Assembly: GCF_037478305.1 (NCBI RefSeq)
Contig: NZ_JBBGAZ010000006.1
Coordinates: 124,001-188,000, forward strand
DNA from: Cognatishimia coralii
Lineage (GTDB): Bacteria; Pseudomonadota; Alphaproteobacteria; Rhodobacterales; Rhodobacteraceae
DNA length: 64,000 nt
Direction: 5' to 3'
The translations under genes and the position numbers were made by a program. Shown piece after piece: positions 43,815 to 52,011 of this stretch; the first letter of the stretch is position 1; every line of letters begins with the position of its first letter. The notes under the pieces were generated by a model, which did no database searches, had not been told where the DNA came from, and was given only the letters and a program-made list of their open reading frames with translations.

Positions 43815-45308
43815 TTACAGATCCATCAACAGGCGACGTGGATCCTCAAGCGCTTCTTTCACGCGCACGAGGAAGGTCACCGCGCCTTTGCCGTCTACGA
43901 TCCGGTGGTCATAGGACAGCGCCAGATACATCATCGGACGGATCTCGACCTTGCCGTTGATCGCCATCGGGCGGTCCTGGATCTTGTGCATGCCGAGGAT
44001 GCCAGACTGTGGTGGGTTGAGGATCGGGCTGGACATCAGAGAGCCATAGACACCCCCGTTCGAGATGGTGAACGAGCCGCCCTGCATTTCCGCCATGGAC
44101 AGTTTGCCGTCCCGCGCGCGCGCGCCTTTTTCGGCAATCGCTTTTTCGATGGCCGCAAAGCTCATCGCGTCCGCGTCGCGGATCACAGGGACCACGAGGC
44201 CGGTTGGTGTGCCCGCCGCGATGCCCATGTGGACGTAGTTTTTGTAGACGATGTCGGTGCCGTCGATCTCGGCGTTGACCTCAGGCACTTCTTTCAGCGC
44301 ATGGACACAGGCCTTGGTGAAGAAGGACATAAAGCCCAGTTTGACGCCGTGTTTCTTCAGGAACAGGTCTTTGTACTCGTTCCTAAGCGCCATCACCTCG
44401 GTCATGTCGACCTCGTTGTAGGTGGTCAGCATCGCGGCGGTGTTCTGAGAATCTTTAAGACGTTTCGCGATGGTCTGACGCAGACGGGTCATCTTCACGC
44501 GCTCTTCGCGAGACGCATCCTCTGCGGCCACTGGGGCGCGAGGGGCTGCGGCCGGAGCAGCAGGGGCCGCTGCCGGAGCGATAGCCGCTTTCAGCACGTC
44601 TTCCTTCATGATGCGACCATCGCGGCCAGAGCCTGCGACATTTGCCGGGTCGATACCCTTTTCGGCCATCAGCTTGTTGGCGGATGGGGCGTTCTCAACG
44701 TCTTTAGACGCCGCTGGGGCAGGTGCCGCTGCGGCCGCTGCAGGCGCTGGGGCTGCTGCGCCGCCAGAGCCGGAAATCACCGCAAGTTTCGCGTTTGCGT
44801 CTACGGTTGTGCCTTCTGGTGCAATGATCTCGGCCAGAACACCTGATGCAGGGGCAGGGACCTCGACAGACACTTTGTCTGTTTCCAGCTCACAGAGCAT
44901 CTCGTCCTGCGCGACGGTATCACCAACCGCTTTGAACCATGTTGAAACAGTCGCCTCGGTCACAGATTCACCCAGCGTTGGCACCATCACGTCGGTGCTA
45001 CCCGCGTCAGCATCTGCAGCCGCCGCAGGAGCCGCGCTTGCCGCAGGCGCTGGGGCCGGGGCGGCGCCTTCGCCGGCCACGATGGTCGCGAGCAAAGCGT
45101 CAACACCCACGGAGTCGCCTTCGGCTGCGACGATCTCGCCCATGACGCCCGCTGCGGGGGCAGGGACTTCGACCGTCACCTTATCGGTTTCCAGTTCGCA
45201 GAGCATTTCATCCACGGCGACCGCATCGCCTGGTTTTTTGAACCAGGTCGCGACGGTGGCTTCGGTCACGCTTTCACCAAGTGTAGGGACACGTACTTCG
45301 GTCGTCAT
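43815..45308 (-). CDS. odhB: 2-oxoglutarate dehydrogenase E2, dihydrolipoyl succinyltransferase, two lipoyl domains
   Basis: A 497-residue E2 subunit. Two tandem lipoyl domains are clear, each with the lipoylated Lys in CELETDKV (first TVEVPAPAAG, second SVEVPAPASG), separated by Ala/Pro linkers. Then comes a peripheral subunit-binding domain (NKLMAEKGIDPANVAGSGRD). The catalytic domain has LALSYDHRIVDGKGAVTFL at the end, with the active-site His and Asp. E. coli SucB has one lipoyl domain, so the duplication is a feature of this lineage. ATG 45308 (MTTEVRVPTLGES) is chosen; a GTG three codons earlier overlaps the sucA stop. It forms an operon with sucA. Confidence 0.96.
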   Translation of the reverse strand: MTTEVRVPTLGESVTEATVATWFKKPGDAVAVDEMLCELETDKVTVEVPAPAAGVMGEIVAAEGDSVGVDALLATIVAGEGAAPAPAPAASAAPAAAADADAGSTDVMVPTLGESVTEATVSTWFKAVGDTVAQDEMLCELETDKVSVEVPAPASGVLAEIIAPEGTTVDANAKLAVISGSGGAAAPAPAAAAAAPAPAASKDVENAPSANKLMAEKGIDPANVAGSGRDGRIMKEDVLKAAIAPAAAPAAPAAAPRAPVAAEDASREERVKMTRLRQTIAKRLKDSQNTAAMLTTYNEVDMTEVMALRNEYKDLFLKKHGVKLGFMSFFTKACVHALKEVPEVNAEIDGTDIVYKNYVHMGIAAGTPTGLVVPVIRDADAMSFAAIEKAIAEKGARARDGKLSMAEMQGGSFTISNGGVYGSLMSSPILNPPQSGILGMHKIQDRPMAINGKVEIRPMMYLALSYDHRIVDGKGAVTFLVRVKEALEDPRRLLMDL

Positions 45309-45313
45309 TTCAT

Positions 45314-48271
45314 TCACCCTTCAATGGTCAGCGCTGCATCCACGAGCGCCGCTTGTTGTGCTTTGTGTTGGCTTGCAAGTCCGGTCGCCGGGCTGGCAGA
45401 TGCCGCGCGGCCCGCATAGATCGGACGAGTGTGTTTTGCTTTGATGCGGCTGAGGCACCATTCGATGTTTGGCTCAATGAAGGACCAAGCACCCTGGTTC
45501 TTGGGTTCTTCCTGACACCAGACCATCTCGGCGCCCTTAAAGCGCTCCAGTTCCTTGACCAGAGAGATCGCCGGGAACGGATAGAATTGCTCGATCCGCA
45601 TCAGGTAGACATCGTCGATGCCGCGCGCGTCGCGTTCTTCGAGCAGGTCGTAGTACACCTTACCCGAGCACATCACGACCCGTTTGATCTTGTCATCCGC
45701 CACCAGTTGCGTGTCGGAATTGCCGTGTTGCGCATCATCCCAAAGAACGCGGTGGAAGCTCGATCCCGTCGTGAACTCTTCGGTCTTGCTGATCGCCAGC
45801 TTGTGGCGCAACAGGGATTTCGGGGTCATCAGGATCAGCGGCTTACGGAAGGTCCGGTGCAGCTGACGGCGCAGGATGTGGAAGTAGTTGGCCGGCGTTG
45901 TACAATTCGCCACGATCCAGTTGTCGCCACCGCACATCTGCAAGAAGCGTTCCAGTCGCGCAGAAGAGTGCTCTGGGCCTTGGCCCTCGAACCCGTGCGG
46001 CAAAAGCACGGTCAGACCGGACATCCGCAGCCATTTACTTTCGCCAGAGCTGATGAACTGGTCAAACATGATCTGCGCGCCGTTGGCAAAGTCGCCAAAC
46101 TGCGCTTCCCACAAGGTCAGCGCGTTCGGTTCCGCCAGCGAGTAGCCATATTCAAAACCCAGAACCGCATATTCAGACAGGGCCGAGTCTATGACTTCGT
46201 ATTGTGCCTGACCCGCGCGGATGTTGTTCAGCGGGTAATAGCGGCCCTCAGAGTCTTGGTTCACAATACCCGAATGACGCTGTGAGAAGGTCCCGCGTGT
46301 GGAGTCCTGACCCGCCAGACGTACCGGATAGCCTTCGGTCAAAAGCGAGCCGAAGGCGAGCGCCTCGCCGGTGGCCCAGTCGATACCTTCGCCGGTTTCA
46401 AACATCTTTTTGCGTGTCTCAAGGAAGCGACCAATGGTCTTATGCACCGGATAGCCTTCGGGCAGGGTGGTCAAACCACGGCCGACCTCGTCAAAGGTCT
46501 CGGGCTTAATCGCAGTCGCGCCGCGCTGATAGTCTTCGTCCTGTTTGTCCAGATGAGACCACTTGCCATCCAGCCAGTCTGCTTTGTTCGGCTTGAACTC
46601 TTTACCGGCCTCGAACTCTTCGTTCATCTTGGCCTGGAAGGCGGCTTTCATATCCTCGATCTCGCCTTCTGGGATCAGACCGTCTTTGACGAGGCGATCT
46701 GTGTAGAGGGTCAGAGTCGTTTTGTGACCCTTGATCTTTTTGTACATCATCGGGTTGGTGAACATGGGCTCGTCGCCCTCGTTGTGACCAAAACGGCGAT
46801 AGCAGAAGATGTCGATGACCACGTCTTTGTGGAACTTCTGGCGGAACTCGGTCGCAACTTTCGCTGCGTGCACCACAGCCTCGGGATCGTCGCCATTCAC
46901 GTGGAAGATCGGGGCCTCAACCACCAGAGCGTTGTCTGTCGGATATGGGCTCGAGCGGCTGAAGTGTGGCGCAGTTGTGAAGCCGATCTGGTTGTTCACA
47001 ACGATATGCACCGTGCCGCCCGCTTTATGGCCGCGCAGACCGGACAGGGCGAAACATTCTGCAACCACGCCTTGGCCCGCAAAGGCCGCATCGCCGTGCA
47101 AGAGGATTGGCATGACCCTAGAGCGGTCTTCGTCCTTGATTTGGTCCTGCTTCGCGCGGACCTTGCCCAGAACCACAGGGTTCACGGCCTCAAGGTGGCT
47201 TGGGTTTGCAGTCAGCGACAGGTGCACGTTGTTGCCGTCAAACTCACGGTCACTGGACGCGCCCAGGTGATATTTCACGTCGCCCGAGCCATCCACGTCC
47301 TCTGGTTTGAACGAGCCGCCCTGGAATTCGTTAAAGATCGCGCGATACGGTTTTTGCATCACATTGGCGAGGATGTTCAGACGTCCACGGTGCGGCATGC
47401 CGATCACGATGTCCTGCACACCCAACGCGCCGCCGCGTTTGATGATTTGCTCCATCGCAGGGATCAAGGCTTCGCCGCCATCAAGGCCGAACCGCTTTGT
47501 TCCCATGTATTTTACATGCAGGAATTTCTCAAAGCCCTCGGCCTCGACCATCTTATTGAGGATCGCCTTCCGGCCTTCGCGGGTGAACTGGATTTCCTTA
47601 CCAAAGCCCTCGATGCGCTCTTTCAGCCAGCTCGCTTCTTCGGGGTTGGAAATGTGCATGTATTGCAGCGCGAAGGTGCCGCAATAGGTGCGCTTCACAA
47701 TGTCCACGATCTGGCGCATGGTTGCGATCTGCAGGCCCAGAACGTTGTCGATAAAGATCGGGCGATCCATGTCAGCAGATGAGAAGCCATAAGACGCCGG
47801 ATCCAGTTCCGGATGCGGCTCCTGGCTGCGCATGCCCAGCGGGTCGAGGTCCGCTGCAAGGTGACCGCGGATACGATACGCCCGGATCAGCATCAGCGCG
47901 CGGATCGAATCCAGCACCGCCTGTTTGACCGCCTCATCCGAGACCTCAACCCCTTTTTCGGCCGCTTTCGCTTTGATCTTGTCACCAGCACCTTTGGCTT
48001 CCGCAGGTGCAGGCCATTCCCCGGTCAGCGCCGCCGTAAGATCTCCGCCCGGCACTGGAGGCCAGTCATTGCGCGCCCAGCTCGGGCCAGCGGCCTCGGC
48101 TTTGACGTCCAGCTCCGCATCGCCCAGCTGGCGGAAGAAGTCCTGCCAGACCTCATCGACCGCGTTGGGGTCATTGGCATAACGCGCATAGAGCTGTTCC
48201 AGATACTCTGCGTTATGTCCCTGCATAAAGCTGGATGCATGGAAGATGTCGTTAGGGGACTGATCGGTCAT
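45314..48271 (-). CDS. sucA: 2-oxoglutarate dehydrogenase E1
   Basis: A 985-residue thiamine-diphosphate decarboxylase of the TCA cycle. The N-terminal domain begins with the E2-binding-type helix (GHNAEYLEQLYARYANDP). The ThDP-binding parts are in the middle (VIGMPHRGRLNILANVMQKP, LHGDAAFAGQGVVAECF, NNQIGFTT). The transketolase-like C-terminal part includes SQRHSGIVNQDSEGRYYPL and CQEEPKNQGAWSFIEP. It runs straight into odhB with a 4-base (GTGA) or 5-base junction. Confidence 0.97.
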   Translation of the reverse strand: MTDQSPNDIFHASSFMQGHNAEYLEQLYARYANDPNAVDEVWQDFFRQLGDAELDVKAEAAGPSWARNDWPPVPGGDLTAALTGEWPAPAEAKGAGDKIKAKAAEKGVEVSDEAVKQAVLDSIRALMLIRAYRIRGHLAADLDPLGMRSQEPHPELDPASYGFSSADMDRPIFIDNVLGLQIATMRQIVDIVKRTYCGTFALQYMHISNPEEASWLKERIEGFGKEIQFTREGRKAILNKMVEAEGFEKFLHVKYMGTKRFGLDGGEALIPAMEQIIKRGGALGVQDIVIGMPHRGRLNILANVMQKPYRAIFNEFQGGSFKPEDVDGSGDVKYHLGASSDREFDGNNVHLSLTANPSHLEAVNPVVLGKVRAKQDQIKDEDRSRVMPILLHGDAAFAGQGVVAECFALSGLRGHKAGGTVHIVVNNQIGFTTAPHFSRSSPYPTDNALVVEAPIFHVNGDDPEAVVHAAKVATEFRQKFHKDVVIDIFCYRRFGHNEGDEPMFTNPMMYKKIKGHKTTLTLYTDRLVKDGLIPEGEIEDMKAAFQAKMNEEFEAGKEFKPNKADWLDGKWSHLDKQDEDYQRGATAIKPETFDEVGRGLTTLPEGYPVHKTIGRFLETRKKMFETGEGIDWATGEALAFGSLLTEGYPVRLAGQDSTRGTFSQRHSGIVNQDSEGRYYPLNNIRAGQAQYEVIDSALSEYAVLGFEYGYSLAEPNALTLWEAQFGDFANGAQIMFDQFISSGESKWLRMSGLTVLLPHGFEGQGPEHSSARLERFLQMCGGDNWIVANCTTPANYFHILRRQLHRTFRKPLILMTPKSLLRHKLAISKTEEFTTGSSFHRVLWDDAQHGNSDTQLVADDKIKRVVMCSGKVYYDLLEERDARGIDDVYLMRIEQFYPFPAISLVKELERFKGAEMVWCQEEPKNQGAWSFIEPNIEWCLSRIKAKHTRPIYAGRAASASPATGLASQHKAQQAALVDAALTIEG

Positions 48272-48315
48272 TGGTGCACCTCATTTGGGTTGGGACCGGA
48301 TGAATTGAGACCTGT

Positions 48316-48483
48316 GTGATAAGTAAACAAAGCCGCTTCGTCGTCGCAGAGATTGACCCTGCGGCACTTGAAAGGGGCGGGACATTTCATCCCGAGTTTT
48401 TTCTCGCTCACGATCACTTTGGTCTTCTTGTTGTTAAAGCGTCGGGAAAAACTGCGCGCATGCAGCTTGTCGCGAGGCTTTAA
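48316..48483 (+). CDS. Possible 55-residue ORF in the sucA-sucD gap
   Basis: GTG 48316 to TAA 48483 gives a compact, protein-like sequence: SRFVVAEIDPAALERGGTFH, then PEFFLAHDHFGLLVVKASGK and ending TARMQLVARL. It lies antisense to the suc transcript. The ribosome site is weak and third-position GC is lower than in neighbours. On the opposite strand the same bases form an open frame whose stop overlaps the sucA ATG (ATGA), containing GMKCPAPFKCRRVNLCDDEA. I cannot decide whether either is translated; the gap (48272-48516) is otherwise without features. Confidence 0.25.
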   Translation: MISKQSRFVVAEIDPAALERGGTFHPEFFLAHDHFGLLVVKASGKTARMQLVARL

Positions 48484-48506
48484 GGCGGGCCGTTTCCAGC
48501 CCGCCT
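48484..48506 (-). terminator. GC hairpin after sucD (weak terminator)
   Basis: GGCGGGC and GCCCGCC pair across an 8-base loop, 11 bases after the sucD stop on the minus strand. The following bases (TTAAAG) are a poor T tract, so partial readthrough into sucA is likely. Confidence 0.5.
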
Positions 48507-48516
48507 CAAAATTCGT

Positions 48517-49404
48517 TTAGCCGATCTCGATCGCTTTCAGCACGGCTTCACCCAGACCTGCTGGGCTGTCCGCCACGATGATGCCCGCAGACTTCATCGC
48601 TTCGATCTTATCGTCCGCGCCACCTTTGCCGCCGGCAACGATTGCGCCGGCGTGGCCCATGCGGCGGCCTGGAGGGGCTGTACGGCCCGCGATGAAGCCA
48701 GCAGTTGGCTTCCAGCGGCCCTTTTTCTTTTGCTCAGCAAGGAACTCGGCTGCTTCTTCTTCTGCGGAACCGCCGATTTCGCCGATCATGATGATGGACT
48801 GGGTCTCGTCGTCATCCAGGAACATGTCCAGCACGTCGATGTGCTCGGTGCCTTTGATCGGGTCGCCGCCGATGCCCACAGCTGTGGACTGGCCCAGACC
48901 TGCGTCTGCAGTCTGTTTCACCGCTTCATAGGTCAGCGTACCAGAACGGGACACAACGCCCACAGAGCCACGCTTGTGGATGTGACCTGGCATAATGCCG
49001 ATCTTACACGCGTCAGGCGTGATGATGCCCGGGCAGTTTGGGCCGATCAAACGGCTGGAAGAGTTTTCCAGCGCGCGCTTTACTGCCATCATGTCCAGCA
49101 CTGGGATGCCTTCGGTGATACAGACGATCAGTTCCATCTCTGCGTCGATGGCTTCCAGGATGGAATCCGCCGCGAAGGGAGGAGGCACATAGATCACAGA
49201 AGCATTGGCTTCGGTCTTGGCCTTGGCTTCATGCACTGAGTTAAAGACCGGCAGGCCGAGGTGCTCGGAACCGCCTTTGCCGGGGGTCACGCCGCCGACC
49301 ATCTGTGTGCCGTATGCAATCGCTTGCTCGGAGTGGAAGGTACCTTGAGAGCCGGTCAGACCCTGACAGATGACCTTGGTGTTTTCATCTACGAGAATGG
49401 CCAT
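48517..49404 (-). CDS. sucD: Succinate-CoA ligase subunit alpha
   Basis: A 295-residue subunit forming succinyl-CoA plus ADP or GDP from succinate and vice versa. CoA-binding GLTGSQGTFHSEQAIAYGT at the N-terminus, VVSRSGTLTYEAVKQ, and the phosphohistidine loop GHAGAIVAGGKGGADDK. ATG 49404 is the usual start and has AGGA upstream. It follows sucC by 4 bases. Confidence 0.97.
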   Translation of the reverse strand: MAILVDENTKVICQGLTGSQGTFHSEQAIAYGTQMVGGVTPGKGGSEHLGLPVFNSVHEAKAKTEANASVIYVPPPFAADSILEAIDAEMELIVCITEGIPVLDMMAVKRALENSSSRLIGPNCPGIITPDACKIGIMPGHIHKRGSVGVVSRSGTLTYEAVKQTADAGLGQSTAVGIGGDPIKGTEHIDVLDMFLDDDETQSIIMIGEIGGSAEEEAAEFLAEQKKKGRWKPTAGFIAGRTAPPGRRMGHAGAIVAGGKGGADDKIEAMKSAGIIVADSPAGLGEAVLKAIEIG

Positions 49405-49408
49405 TATC

Positions 49409-50602
49409 TTATCCTTTAACCGCTTTAACGATTTTCTCGGCGCCGTCAGACAGGTTGTCCGCAGCAATCACGTTCAGGCCAGAGGTGTTGATGATCTCTT
49501 TGCCTTTTTCGACGTTTGTGCCTTCCAGACGCACGACCAGAGGAACCTCGAGGCCGACTTCTTTCACCGCCGCCACAACGCCCTCTGCGATCACGTCACA
49601 GCGCATGATGCCGCCGAAAATGTTCACGAGGATGCCTTTGACGTTTGGATCAGAGGTGATGATTTTGAACGCCTCGGTCACTTTCTCTTTGGTCGCGCCG
49701 CCGCCGACGTCGAGGAAGTTGGCTGGCTCTGCGCCGTAGAGTTTGATGATGTCCATTGTGGCCATCGCCAGACCCGCGCCGTTCACCATACAGCCGATTT
49801 CGCCGTCCAGAGCGATGTAGTTGAGGTCGTATTTGGAGGCCTCAAGCTCTTTGGGGTCTTCTTCGGTGGTGTCGCGCAGTTCTGCAACATCCGCGTGGCG
49901 GTAAACCGCGTTGCCGTCAAAGCCGACTTTCGCATCCAGAACTTTGAGGTTGCCGTCGTCCGCTACGATCAGCGGGTTGATTTCCAGCATCTCCATATCT
50001 TTCTCGATGAAGGCTTTGTAGAGCTGACCCATCAGCTTGACGCATTGCTTCACCTGCGCGCCGGTCAGGCCGAGGGAGAATGCGATGCGGCGACCGTGGT
50101 AGGCTTGGTAGCCGGTCGCTGGATCGACAGAGAAAGACAGGATCTTTTCAGGGGTCGCGGCTGCAACCTCTTCGATGTCCATGCCGCCCTCGGTGGAGCA
50201 GACGAAAGACACGCGGGATGTTACGCGATCTACGAGCAGCGCGAGGTAAAGTTCACGCTCGATGCCGGAGCCCGCTTCGATATAGATGCGGTTTACTTGC
50301 TTGCCCGCTGGGCCGGTCTGGTGCGTCACCAGCGTACGGCCGAGCATCTTCTTGGCTTCTTCTGCGGCTTCTTCCACAGATTTTGTCAGACGAACGCCGC
50401 CTTTCTCGCCAGCATCGGCTTCTTTGAAAGAGCCTTTGCCGCGTCCACCTGCGTGGATCTGAGCCTTAACGACCCAAAGAGGCCCGTCCAGTTCACCGGC
50501 TGCAGTCTTGGCATCTTCTGCCTTCAGAACTGCACGACCTTCGGAAACTGGGGCGCCGTAAGAGCGAAGCAAAGCCTTCGCCTGATACTCATGGATGTTC
50601 AT
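49409..50602 (-). CDS. sucC: Succinate-CoA ligase subunit beta
   Basis: A 397-residue ATP-grasp subunit. It begins MNIHEYQAKALLRSYGAPVS, shows VVKAQIHAGGRGKG (nucleotide site), EINPLIV and the conserved VNGAGLAMATMDIIKLYG and LVNIFGGIMRCDVIAEGV. The promoter region (50603-50834) carries a pair of TGTGATCACA palindromes 21 bp apart. First gene of the suc cluster on the minus strand. Confidence 0.97.
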   Translation of the reverse strand: MNIHEYQAKALLRSYGAPVSEGRAVLKAEDAKTAAGELDGPLWVVKAQIHAGGRGKGSFKEADAGEKGGVRLTKSVEEAAEEAKKMLGRTLVTHQTGPAGKQVNRIYIEAGSGIERELYLALLVDRVTSRVSFVCSTEGGMDIEEVAAATPEKILSFSVDPATGYQAYHGRRIAFSLGLTGAQVKQCVKLMGQLYKAFIEKDMEMLEINPLIVADDGNLKVLDAKVGFDGNAVYRHADVAELRDTTEEDPKELEASKYDLNYIALDGEIGCMVNGAGLAMATMDIIKLYGAEPANFLDVGGGATKEKVTEAFKIITSDPNVKGILVNIFGGIMRCDVIAEGVVAAVKEVGLEVPLVVRLEGTNVEKGKEIINTSGLNVIAADNLSDGAEKIVKAVKG

Positions 50603-50682
50603 GAAGCTGTCCCGTGTTAGATACGATTGCGAATGTTATAGACGCACAGATTCCATAAAACTAAGCGCTTTTTGTCCGTTTG

Positions 50683-50696
50683 CCGTATTTCTACGG
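50683..50696. other. Short inverted repeat in the sucC leader
   Basis: CCGTA-TTTC-TACGG, a perfect 5-bp stem with a 4-base loop, 81 bases upstream of the sucC start. Possible small leader hairpin. Confidence 0.25.
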
Positions 50697-50710
50697 AAAA
50701 TTCCGACATT

Positions 50711-50741
50711 TGTGATCACACGAAAAAATACTGTGATCACA
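50711..50741. promoter_or_regulatory. Paired TGTGATCACA operators upstream of sucC
   Basis: Two exact copies of the 10-bp palindrome TGTGATCACA at 50711-50720 and 50732-50741, centres 21 bp (two DNA turns) apart, 109-139 bases upstream of the sucC start. The same pair with the same spacing is upstream of sdhC. CRP sites have the same half-sites but with a 6-base gap, so this is not a CRP/FNR site. A GntR-type regulator is a reasonable guess. The AkgR TCA-cycle regulator described in Rhodobacter is a candidate, but I cannot confirm its motif. Confidence 0.75.
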
Positions 50742-50834
50742 AATTAAAGAAATGTTCTTTTCCTAAATCGAGTCGCATGTGGAATCCGACTCGTCGCGCC
50801 TGATAGAAGTTTGCGCAAACATTCATGAAGCAAT

Positions 50835-50862
50835 AAAAAAGGCCCGCGAAATGCGGGCCCTT
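50835..50862 (-). terminator. Rho-independent terminator after mdh
   Basis: On the minus strand GGGCCCGC-ATTTC-GCGGGCC followed by six Ts, 20 bases past the mdh stop. Separates mdh from the sucCD promoter. Confidence 0.9.
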
Positions 50863-50881
50863 CTGAAACTCTTGAGGTGAC

Positions 50882-51844
50882 TTAAGCCAGCGAGCTGTCG
50901 ATGCCTTTGCAGGCCTCAACCAGGCCTTTGACCGCATTCACAGAGGTGTCGAACATCTCTTGTTCTTCGGCGTTCAGCTTGATGTTGACGATTCGCTCGA
51001 TGCCACCGGCACCGATCACGGTTGGAACGCCCACATACATACCGTCCAGACCCAGAGCACCATCAACGTATGCCGCACATGGCAGAACGCGCTTTTGGTC
51101 TTTGAGGTAGGCTTCTGCCATTTCGATCGCAGAAGTGGCAGGCGCGTAGAACGCAGAGCCGGTTTTCAGCAGGCCAACGATTTCCGCGCCGCCGTCACGG
51201 GTACGCTGGATGATCGCGTCCAGTTTCTCTTGTGTGGTCCAGCCCATTTCCACCAGATCTGGCAGAGGGATGCCTGCGACGGTGGAGTAGCGGGAGGATG
51301 GCACCATGGTGTCGCCGTGGCCGCCCAGAACGAAGGCGGTGACGTCTTTCATGGACACGTCGAACTCTTCGGCCAGGAAGTGGCGGAAGCGCGCGGAGTC
51401 CAGAACGCCCGCCATGCCGCAGACTTTCTCGTGTGGCAGGCCAGAGAATTCACGCAGCGCCCAAACCATCGCGTCCAGCGGGTTGGTGATGCAGATCACG
51501 AACGCGTCTGGCGCGTTGTCGCGGATGCCTTCGCCAACGGACTTCATGACTTTCAGGTTGATGCCCAGAAGGTCGTCGCGGGACATGCCTGGCTTACGAG
51601 GAACACCTGCGGTGACGATGCAGACGTCCGCGCCTGCGATGTCCGCATAGTCTTGGGTGCCTTTCAGCTTCGCGTCAAACCCCTCAGATGGGCCAGATTC
51701 CGCGATGTCGAGAGCTTTGCCCTCTGGGGTGCCTTCTGCGATGTCGAACAGAACAACGTCGCCGAGTTCTTTAAGTGCTGCGAGGTGGGCAAGTGTGCCG
51801 CCGATCTGACCTGCGCCGATGAGGGCAATCTTGGGTCGAGCCAT
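50882..51844 (-). CDS. mdh: Malate dehydrogenase
   Basis: A 320-residue NAD-dependent enzyme of the LDH-like malate dehydrogenase group. NAD loop GAGQIGGTLAHLAALKELG, VTAGVPRKPGMSRDDLLGIN (mobile loop arginines), VICITNPLDAMVWALREFSG and the catalytic His in FVLGGHGDTMVPSSRYS. ATG 51844 (MARPKIALIGAG) is the canonical start. Monocistronic with its own terminator. Confidence 0.97.
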   Translation of the reverse strand: MARPKIALIGAGQIGGTLAHLAALKELGDVVLFDIAEGTPEGKALDIAESGPSEGFDAKLKGTQDYADIAGADVCIVTAGVPRKPGMSRDDLLGINLKVMKSVGEGIRDNAPDAFVICITNPLDAMVWALREFSGLPHEKVCGMAGVLDSARFRHFLAEEFDVSMKDVTAFVLGGHGDTMVPSSRYSTVAGIPLPDLVEMGWTTQEKLDAIIQRTRDGGAEIVGLLKTGSAFYAPATSAIEMAEAYLKDQKRVLPCAAYVDGALGLDGMYVGVPTVIGAGGIERIVNIKLNAEEQEMFDTSVNAVKGLVEACKGIDSSLA

Positions 51845-51963
51845 TGGAAATTCTCCAGTGCGGTTGAAATTGGGGGTGTGCCTACGGCGAAAGCGGCCTC
51901 TGTGCAAGGGTTTTGCGCTGCAGCGCGGCAGTGCTATAGATGTCGGGCGGGGGTTGAATGGGG

Positions 51964-51980
51964 TGTATACCTTGGTATGC
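51964..51980. promoter_or_regulatory. ATACC-TT-GGTAT inverted repeat between mdh and TauE-like gene
   Basis: TGTATACCTTGGTATGCA contains ATACC and GGTAT as inverted halves 2 bases apart. It is in the 167-base divergent gap, 119 bases from the mdh start and 32 bases before the TauE-like start. GntR-family (FadR-type) operators have this look, but no regulator is assigned. Confidence 0.4.
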
Positions 51981-52011
51981 AAGGGTTTTATCATCCCTTT
52001 TGAGGTGAGAG

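Noticed and set aside
45353..47782. Long plus-strand frames opposite sucA
   Set aside because: sucA has full ThDP-enzyme motifs on the minus strand; the plus frames are low-complexity shadows.
49370..50620. A 416-codon plus-strand frame opposite sucC
   Set aside because: Antisense shadow of sucC; no ribosome site and no domain-like sequence.
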